From assembly GCA_040902765.1 (NCBI GenBank), contig JBBDWO010000007.1, forward strand, positions 84,113-148,112: a stretch of DNA of 64,000 nucleotides. The letters run 5' to 3'. Shown here piece by piece: positions 1 through 8,160 of the stretch (its first letter is position 1; each line of letters opens with the position of its first letter). Position numbers and translations under genes: made by a program. Source of the stretch: Acidimicrobiia bacterium. Lineage in GTDB: Bacteria; Actinomycetota; Acidimicrobiia; Spongiisociales; UBA11373. The notes under the pieces were generated by a model. It did not search any database. It was not told the DNA's origin and was given only the letters and a program-made list of their open reading frames with translations.

Positions 1-1
1 G

Positions 2-85
2 ACGGGCGAGCGCATTCGAGCCGCCGATGCCGATGGGGCGGTGGCGTTCTTCCGGAGTCTCATCACTCGGGTGGCCACCGCCTGA
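2..85 (+). CDS. 3' end of an unidentified gene (partial)
   Basis: An open frame enters from the left edge and ends at TGA 83-85, giving 27 residues that end in FFRSLITRVATA. The stop overlaps the ATG of the next gene (TGATG), the usual spacing of translationally coupled genes here. The piece is too short to name a family. A neighbouring glycosyltransferase would fit the context, but that is inference. Confidence 0.6.
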   Translation, partial: TGERIRAADADGAVAFFRSLITRVATA

Positions 86-960
86 TGGCTCACGATCACT
101 TAGACGATCACGGTCACGAACACGCACATCCGCATCGGCAGAGCCGACCGCGAAGGGCGTTGCGGAGGCTCAGCGGGCTGGTCCGGGAACGAGGCCTCGT
201 AGGCGCGATGTCCGCCGTCTCCGGATACCTGCGCTGGCGGGTGAGAACCGTCAGGAGCCACCATTCGCCACTGCGCGGCGAGGTCGGTCGACGGGTCGAG
301 GTCGCCCAGGGCACTGTCACCGCCCACGACCCGCATCCTCACTACCTGGCGGCATACCGCGACTCGGAGCGGCGCTACTGGGAGCACATCCCCGGCTGGA
401 TCGCTGAGGACTTCGGCGACGGAGCCGACGCCTGCCTCGACGTCGGCTGCGCCTACGGCACCCTGATGGTCTACTGCAAATGGGTCACCGGATGCCGGGC
501 GTACGGCGTCGACTTCGTTCCCTATTACATGAGTAAGTCGCTGGTGACTGCCGAAGGTTTGGAGTACGCGGTCTCGAACGTCGAACTCGACCCGATCCCG
601 TGGGACAAGACCTTCGACATCATCGTCATGACCGAAGTGCTCGAGCACCTCAACTTCCAGGCACGACCCACACTCGAGAAGTTGGCGGCGGCGATGGCGC
701 CGGGCGGCCGGTTATATCTGAGCTGTCCCGACGCCGCCGACTGGGGTCCGAACCACCGTTACTACGAACGGTACGAGGACCTCCCGATGCCCTCAGACGA
801 CCGCCGGGGAGCGATCATCGACGATCACGTGTGGCACTTCACGCAGGACGAGCTTCGGTCGGTGATCGAGTCGGCCGGCTTCGACATCGTGCGGTTCGCT
901 CACGCCCGGGGTGACGGGTCGCGTCACTTCAACCTGACGATGGTGCCACGGCTCGGCTGA
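85..960 (+). CDS. Class I SAM-dependent methyltransferase with His-rich N-terminus
   Basis: A 291-residue protein. Motif I of Rossmann-fold methyltransferases is visible at about residues 118-125 (LDVGCAYG), followed by the acidic GVDF strand near 141-144 and the post-motif MTEVLEHL near 190, so it probably methylates a small molecule or glycan using SAM. The first 17 residues are rich in His and Asp (HDHLDDHGHEHAHPH). Residues 23-52 form a basic segment (RRALRRLSGL through GYLRWRVR) that recurs at the N-terminus of the GT2 enzyme at 25654 and, split by a frameshift, of the gene ending at 48708. The start is fixed by the overlap with the upstream stop. The substrate is unknown; a sugar O-methyltransferase acting on the exported glycan would fit the context. 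Confidence 0.85.
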   Translation: MAHDHLDDHGHEHAHPHRQSRPRRALRRLSGLVRERGLVGAMSAVSGYLRWRVRTVRSHHSPLRGEVGRRVEVAQGTVTAHDPHPHYLAAYRDSERRYWEHIPGWIAEDFGDGADACLDVGCAYGTLMVYCKWVTGCRAYGVDFVPYYMSKSLVTAEGLEYAVSNVELDPIPWDKTFDIIVMTEVLEHLNFQARPTLEKLAAAMAPGGRLYLSCPDAADWGPNHRYYERYEDLPMPSDDRRGAIIDDHVWHFTQDELRSVIESAGFDIVRFAHARGDGSRHFNLTMVPRLG

Positions 961-969
961 TTCAGGGAC

Positions 970-1047
970 TCAGGGCAGTCGGAACCGGCCCGAGACCGGC
1001 AGCCACGACGAGTTACCCCACCGGATGGTGTGCTGGCCGTACGTCAT
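970..1047 (-). pseudogene. 3' remnant of the shared C-terminal repeat module
   Basis: The minus strand reads a short frame ending TIRWGNSSWLPVSGRFRLP-stop. It is nearly identical, in protein and DNA, to the last residues of the M15-peptidase gene ending at 3338 (AIRWGDSSWLPVSGRFRLP). The similarity stops upstream of TIRWG and an in-frame TGA lies just before the only ATG, so this is the cut-off tail of another copy of the module, not a gene. Confidence 0.75.
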
Positions 1048-1123
1048 TCGTCCTCAGGCTGGCGACCTCACCCGCCGATACACCTCGATGTGAGGACGCG
1101 CATAACTCGCAGTCTGGAGGACA

Positions 1124-3265
1124 ATGGTCGCTGTGAACCATCTTCCTTGGTCGAAGCGACTGTGCTCACTCCTCACGGTGGTGCTGGTAGTGGTTCCGGC
1201 GCAGGCCGCGCTGGCGGTCCCCGATAGCACCCCGATCACCATTCAAGGCGGGGGGTGGGGCCACCACCTCGGCATTCCGCATTGGGCGACCCAGGGCCAG
1301 GCGATCCAGGGGTGGAAGTACCAGGACATCCTCGACTACTGGTATCCAGGCACCCAGGTCGAGCACGTCGACAACGTATACGCCCCGCTCCGTTCGGCGC
1401 CCGATCCGATCCGAGTCGGGATCGACTACGTGTGGACAGGCGCCAAGCAGTACCGTCCCTTCATATGGCAGCGCTTCAGCGCGGTCAACGGCGGCGTCTC
1501 GATCTGTCTCCAGGGCGAGTCCGAGGGTGCCTGCTCGCACATCGCTCAACCTGGTGAGACCTGGGAGTTCGGGTTCAGGGACAGCATCGGTGGAGAGTGC
1601 TACCTGAGCAGGAACGGGGTCGACCAGGAGATCGATCCGTCCAAGTGCGAGACCCACCTCTACTGGGACGACCAACCCAACACCCGGGTCTCGTTCCCCG
1701 GCAGCGACGTTGGCCGCACATTCGCCCGGGGCCATGTTGAGTTCGTCCCTGCGGTCGGGACGGAATCCCCGTACCAGGGGTGGACGGGCTTTCACCTGGT
1801 CATCGAGATGCCGCTTGAGAAGTACCTCTACGGGCTGGCCGAAGTTCCCCCGTTCTGGCACCTTCAGTCACTGAAGGCGAATGCCGTGGCGTCTCGGAGC
1901 TACGCGGTTTACCGCACCATTTACAACCTCGGCCGCGCCGACTGCAGCTGCGACATCGTGTGGGACACCACCGGCCAGTGGTACCGCGGGTACATGGCCG
2001 GCAACAGTGGTCTCACCGAGGGGGACGCCACCTACGGGGCCAGGTGGAGGCAGGCGGTGGACGAAACCGCCGACGAGGTCCGCATCTTCGTCTACGAGAG
2101 CAGCGGCAACCGCCGGATCGCCGAGACCTACTTCTCGACGATCAGCGGCGGCGCCACCGAGAACGCGTGGGACATGTGGGGACCGGACTCACCGAGCTAT
2201 CGCAACCGCTATGCCTATCTCGGCTGGAAGCCTGACCCGTGGAGTTCGCTGTACGACGGCACCCACGAAGGATATCCCGAGGTGACCAACGCGGTGTGGA
2301 CCAAGAACACCACCGCTGGCGCCATTCGCGATGCCCTCACCGAACGCGATGCCCTCACCGACACCGAGACCCGCGTATTCGACGAGATCCTGTCTATCGA
2401 CATCGTCAGCCGCCGTGACTCGGGTAGCCCTGACGGCATTCGCGTGGTTGGCCTCAAGAACGGGTTGGAGGTGGTCCGCCACTACACCGGGAACCAACTC
2501 CAGTCGAAGCTGGGGTTGGTATCGCACTTTGTCTACAGCATCGTCGGTTTCGGCGTGATCCCCGAAACGCTCCACGACTCGGTGGGGCTCCACGACCCTG
2601 TTTCAGGGATATTCAAACTTCTCCTCCCGGGGAGCAGCACCCTTCAGTTCTATTACGGCAACCCTGCCGACATACCGTTCGCCGGTGACTGGAACGGGAA
2701 CGGGGTCACCACCCTGGGCCTCTATCGGGTGAGCGCGGGGTTCCTCTTCCTCCGCAACTCCAACAGCCAGGGCAATGCCGACACCGCCATCTACTATGGC
2801 AACCCGGGCGATCTGCCGATCGCTGGCGACTGGAACGGTGACGGGGTGGAGACGATCGGCATCTACCGCGCTTCGCAGGGGAGGTTCTACCTGCGCAACA
2901 CGAACAGCCAAGGAGTCGCCGACGTCTCCCTCGTGTTCGGTGACGCTGGCGACGTCCCGCTCGCAGGCGATTGGAATGGCGACGACATCGACACGGTGGC
3001 TGTGTATCGACCGTCGACCCGTACCTTCTACTTCCGGAACTCCAACACGACCGGGACCGCCGACTTTCAGTATTTCTGCTCCGAGTGCCAACCGGGAGAC
3101 AAGGTGATAGTGGGCGATTGGGACGGCGACGGGGTGGACACCATCGGCCTTTTCCGGCCGGCCACGGCGACCTTCCATCTCCGTGACGACTACACCGGCG
3201 GCCCCGACTACGTCTTCAAATCCGGTGAGTCGTCGTTGACGCCGATCAGCGGCCACTGGCGCTGA
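1124..3265 (+). CDS. Secreted SpoIID/LytB-like protein with C-terminal GDWNGDG repeat module
   Basis: A 713-residue protein with a Sec signal peptide (basic KR, then a hydrophobic stretch to about residue 31, cut near AQAALA). Residues 42-78 resemble the GxGxGH...YYPGT segment of SpoIID/LytB proteins (GGGWGHHLGIPHW, then YWYPGT). Residues about 225-266 carry the SpoIID core (EMPLEKYLYGLAEVPPFW, then LKANAVASRSYAVYR). The family modifies or regulates cell-wall glycan hydrolysis. From about residue 500 come four repeats of roughly 50 residues with GDWNGDGVETIGIYR-type loops, resembling Ca-binding FG-GAP blades. The C-terminus matches the module of the five minus-strand secreted proteins downstream, although its repeats are more diverged. 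It converges with the next gene. Confidence 0.85.
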   Translation: MVAVNHLPWSKRLCSLLTVVLVVVPAQAALAVPDSTPITIQGGGWGHHLGIPHWATQGQAIQGWKYQDILDYWYPGTQVEHVDNVYAPLRSAPDPIRVGIDYVWTGAKQYRPFIWQRFSAVNGGVSICLQGESEGACSHIAQPGETWEFGFRDSIGGECYLSRNGVDQEIDPSKCETHLYWDDQPNTRVSFPGSDVGRTFARGHVEFVPAVGTESPYQGWTGFHLVIEMPLEKYLYGLAEVPPFWHLQSLKANAVASRSYAVYRTIYNLGRADCSCDIVWDTTGQWYRGYMAGNSGLTEGDATYGARWRQAVDETADEVRIFVYESSGNRRIAETYFSTISGGATENAWDMWGPDSPSYRNRYAYLGWKPDPWSSLYDGTHEGYPEVTNAVWTKNTTAGAIRDALTERDALTDTETRVFDEILSIDIVSRRDSGSPDGIRVVGLKNGLEVVRHYTGNQLQSKLGLVSHFVYSIVGFGVIPETLHDSVGLHDPVSGIFKLLLPGSSTLQFYYGNPADIPFAGDWNGNGVTTLGLYRVSAGFLFLRNSNSQGNADTAIYYGNPGDLPIAGDWNGDGVETIGIYRASQGRFYLRNTNSQGVADVSLVFGDAGDVPLAGDWNGDDIDTVAVYRPSTRTFYFRNSNTTGTADFQYFCSECQPGDKVIVGDWDGDGVDTIGLFRPATATFHLRDDYTGGPDYVFKSGESSLTPISGHWR

Positions 3266-3337
3266 CGTTCCTGAGATCGCTGAGGGTCACTCCACTCAAC
3301 CTGAACGATGGTGCCCTGGTCCGACTGAGCTCGGGAT

Positions 3338-5710
3338 TCAGGGCAGTCGGAAGCGTCCTGACACCGGCAGCCACGACGAGTCGCCCCACCGGATCGCCTC
3401 GTTGGCGTTGCCCTGGCTGTTGGTGTACCGAAGGTAGAGCGTGCGCGCCGACGGCCGGTATACGCCCGGGGTGTCCTTGCCGTCACCGTTCCAATCTCCA
3501 GCGACGAAGCGGTCTCCCGGATTGCCGAAGAAGAACTGGTTGTCGGCGTTGCCCTGGGTGTGAGTGTTGCGGAAGTAGACGAACCCGGTGGACTCACGGT
3601 GCAGTCCGACGGTGTCTTGTCCATTTCCGTTGAAGTCACCTGTGAAGGGCTTGTCACCGGGGTTACCGAACACGTAGGAGAACTCGGCGGCACCCAGGCC
3701 ACCGTCGTTCTGCCCCAGTTCGTTGATGATGTAGAACGTCTGGTTCGAGGGTCGGTAGATGGAGACGGTGTCGCACCCGTTGCCGCTGAAATCGCCGGCG
3801 AGGGGGATGTCACCGGGATTGCCGAAGAAGAACTTGATGTCGGCGTTGCCCTGGGTGTTGGTGTTACGCAGATACACGTACCCGTCGGACTGCCGGTACA
3901 GGCCGGGCGTGTCCACGCCGTCGCAGTCCCAATCGCCCATCATCGGGTAGTCGCCGGGGTTGCCGAAGTAGAACGACTGGAGCTGCCCGTACTTGCCGCG
4001 CAGACACCACAGGCCTGATTGCGGGTTGACCAGGGCGACCTGTGGTGTGTCGGTCAGCGCTCCCACGATGTAGGAGGTGGGGCACGACCAATTGGCGGTG
4101 TGGGCTGCGGTCCACTCGTACCAGATGCCGGGGTAGTGGGTGGACGCCCCGCCCCGGTACATCGTGGTGGCTCCGCTCGGCTTGACCACGAACAGGTCGT
4201 CGTGGCCGTCGCCGTCGAGGTCGGCGACGAAGAAGGCGTCGCTCGCCCCCATGGTCGCCGGCGTCTGGATGGTGGCGGTGCTGGTGTACGTGGTGTTGGG
4301 GTCGGTCGTCCCCTGGTGTACGACCAGCTGCCCATCGGTGCTCAGGGCGAACAGGTCACTGCGGCCATCGATGGTCCCGTCCGTGTTGCGGTCCCCGATG
4401 GCGAAACGGTGGCCTTCGAACGGGACGGTCAGGGCGATCGGTCCCACGGGCGTCGTGAAGTTGGGCCCGAGCCACACCGTGAGGGATGCAACCGGGTCTC
4501 CCGGGGAGATCACAAAGGCGTCCATCGTGCCGTCGAGGTTGTGGTCGTCGAACAGAACCGTCTGGGAGCCGTCGTACGGTATGGGCAGGCTGTCGGTGAC
4601 CGGATTGAGCTTGTAGCCGCCTTCCAGGGGGAAGATCATCGGGAAGTAGTGGCGGCCGAGCGTCCAGTCAGCGGTGGGGTAGAGGTAGACGAGGTCGGGC
4701 CGGCCGTCGTTGGTGATGTCGGTCAGCAGCCGCGTGCCCTCGGGAGCAACGAGCCCGCCCGAGGTCGTCGCTCGGATGTTGCCGACGCCGTGACCGTTGC
4801 GGGCGAGCGCCGCGACCAGGACCATGTTGCCGGTCTCACCCCATGGTTGGACCCGAACCACATCGACGGCACCGTTTCGGTCGAGGTCGGCCACGTGATG
4901 GGTGGATCCGGCAGGAGGCGGCTGGGTCAGGCCGACCCGGAGGTCATAGGACACCGTGAAGTTGGTGGCGGGCACCTTCGGTGGATACGGCGCGAAGGTC
5001 GGGTAACCCGGCGTGTGGAGCGGCCCCTTCCAGGAGAAGTGCATCGGATCTTTGATGCTGCCCCAATCGCCGCCCCAACAGAATCCGTTGTCCCGCCATG
5101 CGTCCACGAACCAGTCCGGATTCTCCGGGTAGTTCGTGTCGTTGTTCATATTGGTGATGAGGATGTTGGCCGCGCTGTAGGGATTCTGTACGGAGTTGAG
5201 ATCGATCGCTGCGGCGATGGAATGGAACGACATCCGGCGCCCCGGGGGGATCGTGAGGCGAGCCCACGCGCCCGAGTACGACTCCTGGTTGTACTCCCGA
5301 CCGTTGGCGCGGTGCTCCTCAAGGGTGGCGACCACCTGCTGGAAGGCGGGTACCACGCGCTCGTGGATGTGAAACGTGGTCGAGAAGCCGGGGACGGACA
5401 TCACCTGGACGCGGCTGGCGATGTCGAGCATGCTCCGCCCGAAGTAGTCGCCCCATGGGCCGTAGATCGGTTCGGACAGCGGGATCACGCCCGGCTGCGC
5501 CGCCAGCGGCCCGTGGTAGCCGTCGAGGGCGTCGCACCCGTACGACTCGTTGAACGATGGCACCGGTGAGGTCGCACCGGGTGTGGGCACGAGCAGGGTC
5601 ACGGCTACCGCTGCCGCGGTCATCAGGAGGATCGTTGGCCGTCTGCTCGATTGCACTCGCTCCAGCCTTCTTCGAAAGTGGGGTGGGGGGGGTCTGCTAA
5701 CCCCACTCAT
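3338..5710 (-). CDS. Secreted M15-type peptidase with FG-GAP repeats and shared C-terminal module
   Basis: A 790-residue protein with a signal sequence at about residues 25-47. Residues 160-226 hold an M15 (VanY/D-Ala-D-Ala carboxypeptidase-like) zinc site: SFHSIAAAIDLN supplies H163 and D170, and DPMHFSW supplies H224. A peptidoglycan-peptide hydrolase acting outside the membrane is the likely role. Residues about 265-530 are FG-GAP/VCBS blades (ADLDRNGAVD, TDITNDGRPD, ADLDGDGHDD). Residues about 555-790 are the shared module (NPGDYPMMGDWDCDG onward). An alternative GTG start at 5656 (residue 19) has GGAG a few bases upstream and gives a cleaner signal peptide. The gene converges on the SpoIID-like gene with only 72 bp between. 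Confidence 0.85.
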   Translation of the reverse strand: MSGVSRPPPPHFRRRLERVQSSRRPTILLMTAAAVAVTLLVPTPGATSPVPSFNESYGCDALDGYHGPLAAQPGVIPLSEPIYGPWGDYFGRSMLDIASRVQVMSVPGFSTTFHIHERVVPAFQQVVATLEEHRANGREYNQESYSGAWARLTIPPGRRMSFHSIAAAIDLNSVQNPYSAANILITNMNNDTNYPENPDWFVDAWRDNGFCWGGDWGSIKDPMHFSWKGPLHTPGYPTFAPYPPKVPATNFTVSYDLRVGLTQPPPAGSTHHVADLDRNGAVDVVRVQPWGETGNMVLVAALARNGHGVGNIRATTSGGLVAPEGTRLLTDITNDGRPDLVYLYPTADWTLGRHYFPMIFPLEGGYKLNPVTDSLPIPYDGSQTVLFDDHNLDGTMDAFVISPGDPVASLTVWLGPNFTTPVGPIALTVPFEGHRFAIGDRNTDGTIDGRSDLFALSTDGQLVVHQGTTDPNTTYTSTATIQTPATMGASDAFFVADLDGDGHDDLFVVKPSGATTMYRGGASTHYPGIWYEWTAAHTANWSCPTSYIVGALTDTPQVALVNPQSGLWCLRGKYGQLQSFYFGNPGDYPMMGDWDCDGVDTPGLYRQSDGYVYLRNTNTQGNADIKFFFGNPGDIPLAGDFSGNGCDTVSIYRPSNQTFYIINELGQNDGGLGAAEFSYVFGNPGDKPFTGDFNGNGQDTVGLHRESTGFVYFRNTHTQGNADNQFFFGNPGDRFVAGDWNGDGKDTPGVYRPSARTLYLRYTNSQGNANEAIRWGDSSWLPVSGRFRLP

Positions 5711-5788
5711 CAGTTAATTGGCCTCTGAGCAGTGAAAGTAGAGCAGGTTGGCCTATAAGTGGTGCATTGTCGGCCCGGTCCCAGGACG

Positions 5789-7300
5789 TCAGGAAGTGAG
5801 CGCCACCACGAGGAGCCCGTTTTCCTCTGGCGCCCACGGGTTGAGGACGGCGACGAGCAGGCGTCCGTCCTCGAGCACCTCGATCGCGGTGGCGTACCCC
5901 GAGACCTGGATCACCCGCTTCACCGCACCCGGGGATCCGACCAGGGGACCCGCGGCACCTGGTCGCGTTCCCAGCTCGACCATCACCACCCAGCTGAGCG
6001 CTCCGATCACCACCGCCCGACGGTGCTCCCACCAGGCGACGCCTCCCGAGCCGGTCAGCTCCAAGTGCCACAGCGGGAAGTGGGTCCTGGAGGTGAACGG
6101 CCCGTACGAGCCGTCATCGGGGAATCCGTAGTCACCGCCCTCGCTGATCTCCAGCAGCTCCTCCTCGCGGATAGCGTTGAGGGCCTCGCCGTCGTTGTCG
6201 ACGGCATACATCCGCCCCTCTGGGGTGAACGCCATGTGGTACACGTTGCGGAGACCCCGGGCGTGGACGCGCAGGTCGGACCCATCCGGCTCGAACGACA
6301 CGATCGTGCCGATGAGGTTCTCAGAAGGGTGATCGATCTGCTCGCGCAGGTTGGGGTAGACGGCGAGATTGGCGAGACCGCCGATGGCGGCGTAGATGCG
6401 GCCGTCCGGGCCGACGGTGAGGCCGTTGACGCCGTGATCGAAGAACACGACGGGGAGGTCGTCGACGATCGTCTCACGGTCGCCGACGGACCCGTCGGGG
6501 AGGACCGGATAGCGGTGGATGCGGCCGGTGGCATCGGTGATGGTGCGCAGCTCGTGTTCGACCTGCGAGAGCCCGTCGATGCAGTAAGCGTCGGCCGGGT
6601 CGGGACACGGCAGGTTGGTATTCTCGGTGACGAACAGGTAGCCGGCCGTGACGGCGATGCCTCGCGGCCCGTCGAGGCCATCGATCACCGTCGTCATCGC
6701 CATCGTTGCGGTGGGATCGTCGGGCAGGACGAAGTGCACCACCTCACCGGTGAACAGGCTCGCGTAGCCTTCCCCGGGGCCGGTCAGCGCCAGGGCTACA
6801 GGACCGCCGGGGATGGGATGGGTGGCTTCGATGGCCCCGAGGGTGCTCACTACGGGCGCAGGCTCGGCCGTAGGTGTCGTGGCCCGCAGCGCTTCTGCGG
6901 CGACGACGAAGCCGCCGACGGCGATGGCGAGCGTCGACAGGAGCAGGACGGTGGCGATGATTGGGTGTCTTCGGGTCTGCATCCGTCCGACGATCCGGGT
7001 GGCCCACCGGTTGGCGGTCTCGGCGAGGGCGATCCCGATGAGGCCGGCGACGACGAAAACGCAGACGACGACGATCGCCCGATACGGGTACAGCTCCCAT
7101 CGATCGGGATCGAACAGGGTGATGAGTGATCCAGACCAGCCGATGACCGCGGCGGCGATCACGGCTCCGACGGCCGTGGTCAGATGCATGAGATGCGGCT
7201 GCCTGCGGTATCGGGTTACGGCGGTGATACCGATGGCGATGATGAACGCCAGGGTGGCGACGGCTGCGGTGTCGTGTGTCAGGGCTCGCAGTGGACTCAT
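5789..7300 (-). CDS. Membrane-anchored PQQ-type sugar dehydrogenase (GSDH family)
   Basis: About 503 residues from the preferred ATG at 7300. The open frame extends to 7390, but the extra 30 residues are Cys/Arg-rich and look non-coding. Hydrophobic segments near the N-terminus (AVATLAFIIAIGITAV and three more) anchor it. From about residue 190 it carries the six-bladed propeller signature of soluble glucose/aldose sugar dehydrogenases: GPRGIAV, DHGVNGLTVGPDGRIYAAIG, HARGLRNVYHMAFTPEG, then EGGDYGFPDD. The family oxidises sugars with pyrroloquinoline quinone outside the cytoplasm. It is the only minus-strand secreted protein here without the C-terminal repeat module. The natural substrate is unknown. 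Confidence 0.8.
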   Translation of the reverse strand: MSPLRALTHDTAAVATLAFIIAIGITAVTRYRRQPHLMHLTTAVGAVIAAAVIGWSGSLITLFDPDRWELYPYRAIVVVCVFVVAGLIGIALAETANRWATRIVGRMQTRRHPIIATVLLLSTLAIAVGGFVVAAEALRATTPTAEPAPVVSTLGAIEATHPIPGGPVALALTGPGEGYASLFTGEVVHFVLPDDPTATMAMTTVIDGLDGPRGIAVTAGYLFVTENTNLPCPDPADAYCIDGLSQVEHELRTITDATGRIHRYPVLPDGSVGDRETIVDDLPVVFFDHGVNGLTVGPDGRIYAAIGGLANLAVYPNLREQIDHPSENLIGTIVSFEPDGSDLRVHARGLRNVYHMAFTPEGRMYAVDNDGEALNAIREEELLEISEGGDYGFPDDGSYGPFTSRTHFPLWHLELTGSGGVAWWEHRRAVVIGALSWVVMVELGTRPGAAGPLVGSPGAVKRVIQVSGYATAIEVLEDGRLLVAVLNPWAPEENGLLVVALTS

Positions 7301-7458
7301 CGCCGCCGGCGCCTCACGACCCGGCGACCGGACTCGACCGTCGCATCTGGCGGGACAGCACCGCACCGGGCACTCGCCCGCTTCCGACACGCATTCTCAC
7401 TCCCGCGATCGCTGGAACCGCCCCAGAGGCTATCGCGCCGGCCTCCTGCGGGTGTCGT

Positions 7459-8160
7459 TCAGCCCAATCCGAAGTTGCCGGAGACGGGGAGCCAGCCCGA
7501 CTGTCCCCATTGGAACTGGGCGTCGGCGTTGCCTTGGGTGTTGGTGAACCGGAAGTAGAAGGTGGTGTTAGAGGGTCGGAAGATGCCGGGGGTGTCGATG
7601 CCGTCGGTGTTCCAGTCTCCGGTGATGAACCGGTCGTTGGGGTCCCCGAAGAAGAACTGCGCATCCGCGTTGCCCTGGGTGTGGGTATTACGGAAGTAGA
7701 CGAACCCGGTCGATTCACGGTGCAGACCCACGGTGTCTTGCCCGTTGCCGTTGAAGTCACCCGTAAACGGCTTGTCACCAGGGTTGCCGAACACGTAGGA
7801 GAACTGGGCAGCACCGAGGCCTCCGTCGTTGGCTCCCAGGGCGTTGATGATGTAGAAGGTCTGGTTCGACGGGCGGTAGATGCTCACGGTGTCGCAGCCG
7901 TTGTTGTTGAAGTCACCGACGATCGGTATGTCTCCGGGGTTGCCGAAGAAGAACCGGATGTCGGCGATGCCTTGGGTGTTCGTGTTGCGCAGGTACACGT
8001 AGCCGTCGGACTGGCGGTACATGCCCGGGGTATCAATCCCGTCGCAGTTCCAGTCGCCCATGATCGGATAGTCACCAGGGTTGCCGAAGTAGAACGACGT
8101 CACCGCACCGGTGCTGTTGCGCAGGTGCCACTGACCCTGCGTCGGATCCACCAGACCCAC
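7459..8160 (-). repeat. Shared C-terminal module, copy in SBBP protein
   Basis: About 700 bp encoding 230 residues with four to five GDxxxxGxDT loops. Order: GDWNCDGIDTPGMYR, GDFNNNGCDTVSIYR, GDFNGNGQDTVGLHR, GDWNTDGIDTPGIFR, then WLPVSGNFGLG. It is closely matched over its full length by 9755-10459. Confidence 0.8.

Noticed and set aside
4019-5569. A 516-codon plus-strand frame
   Set aside because: Antisense to the M15 peptidase, which has a signal peptide, zinc motif and repeats in its own frame.
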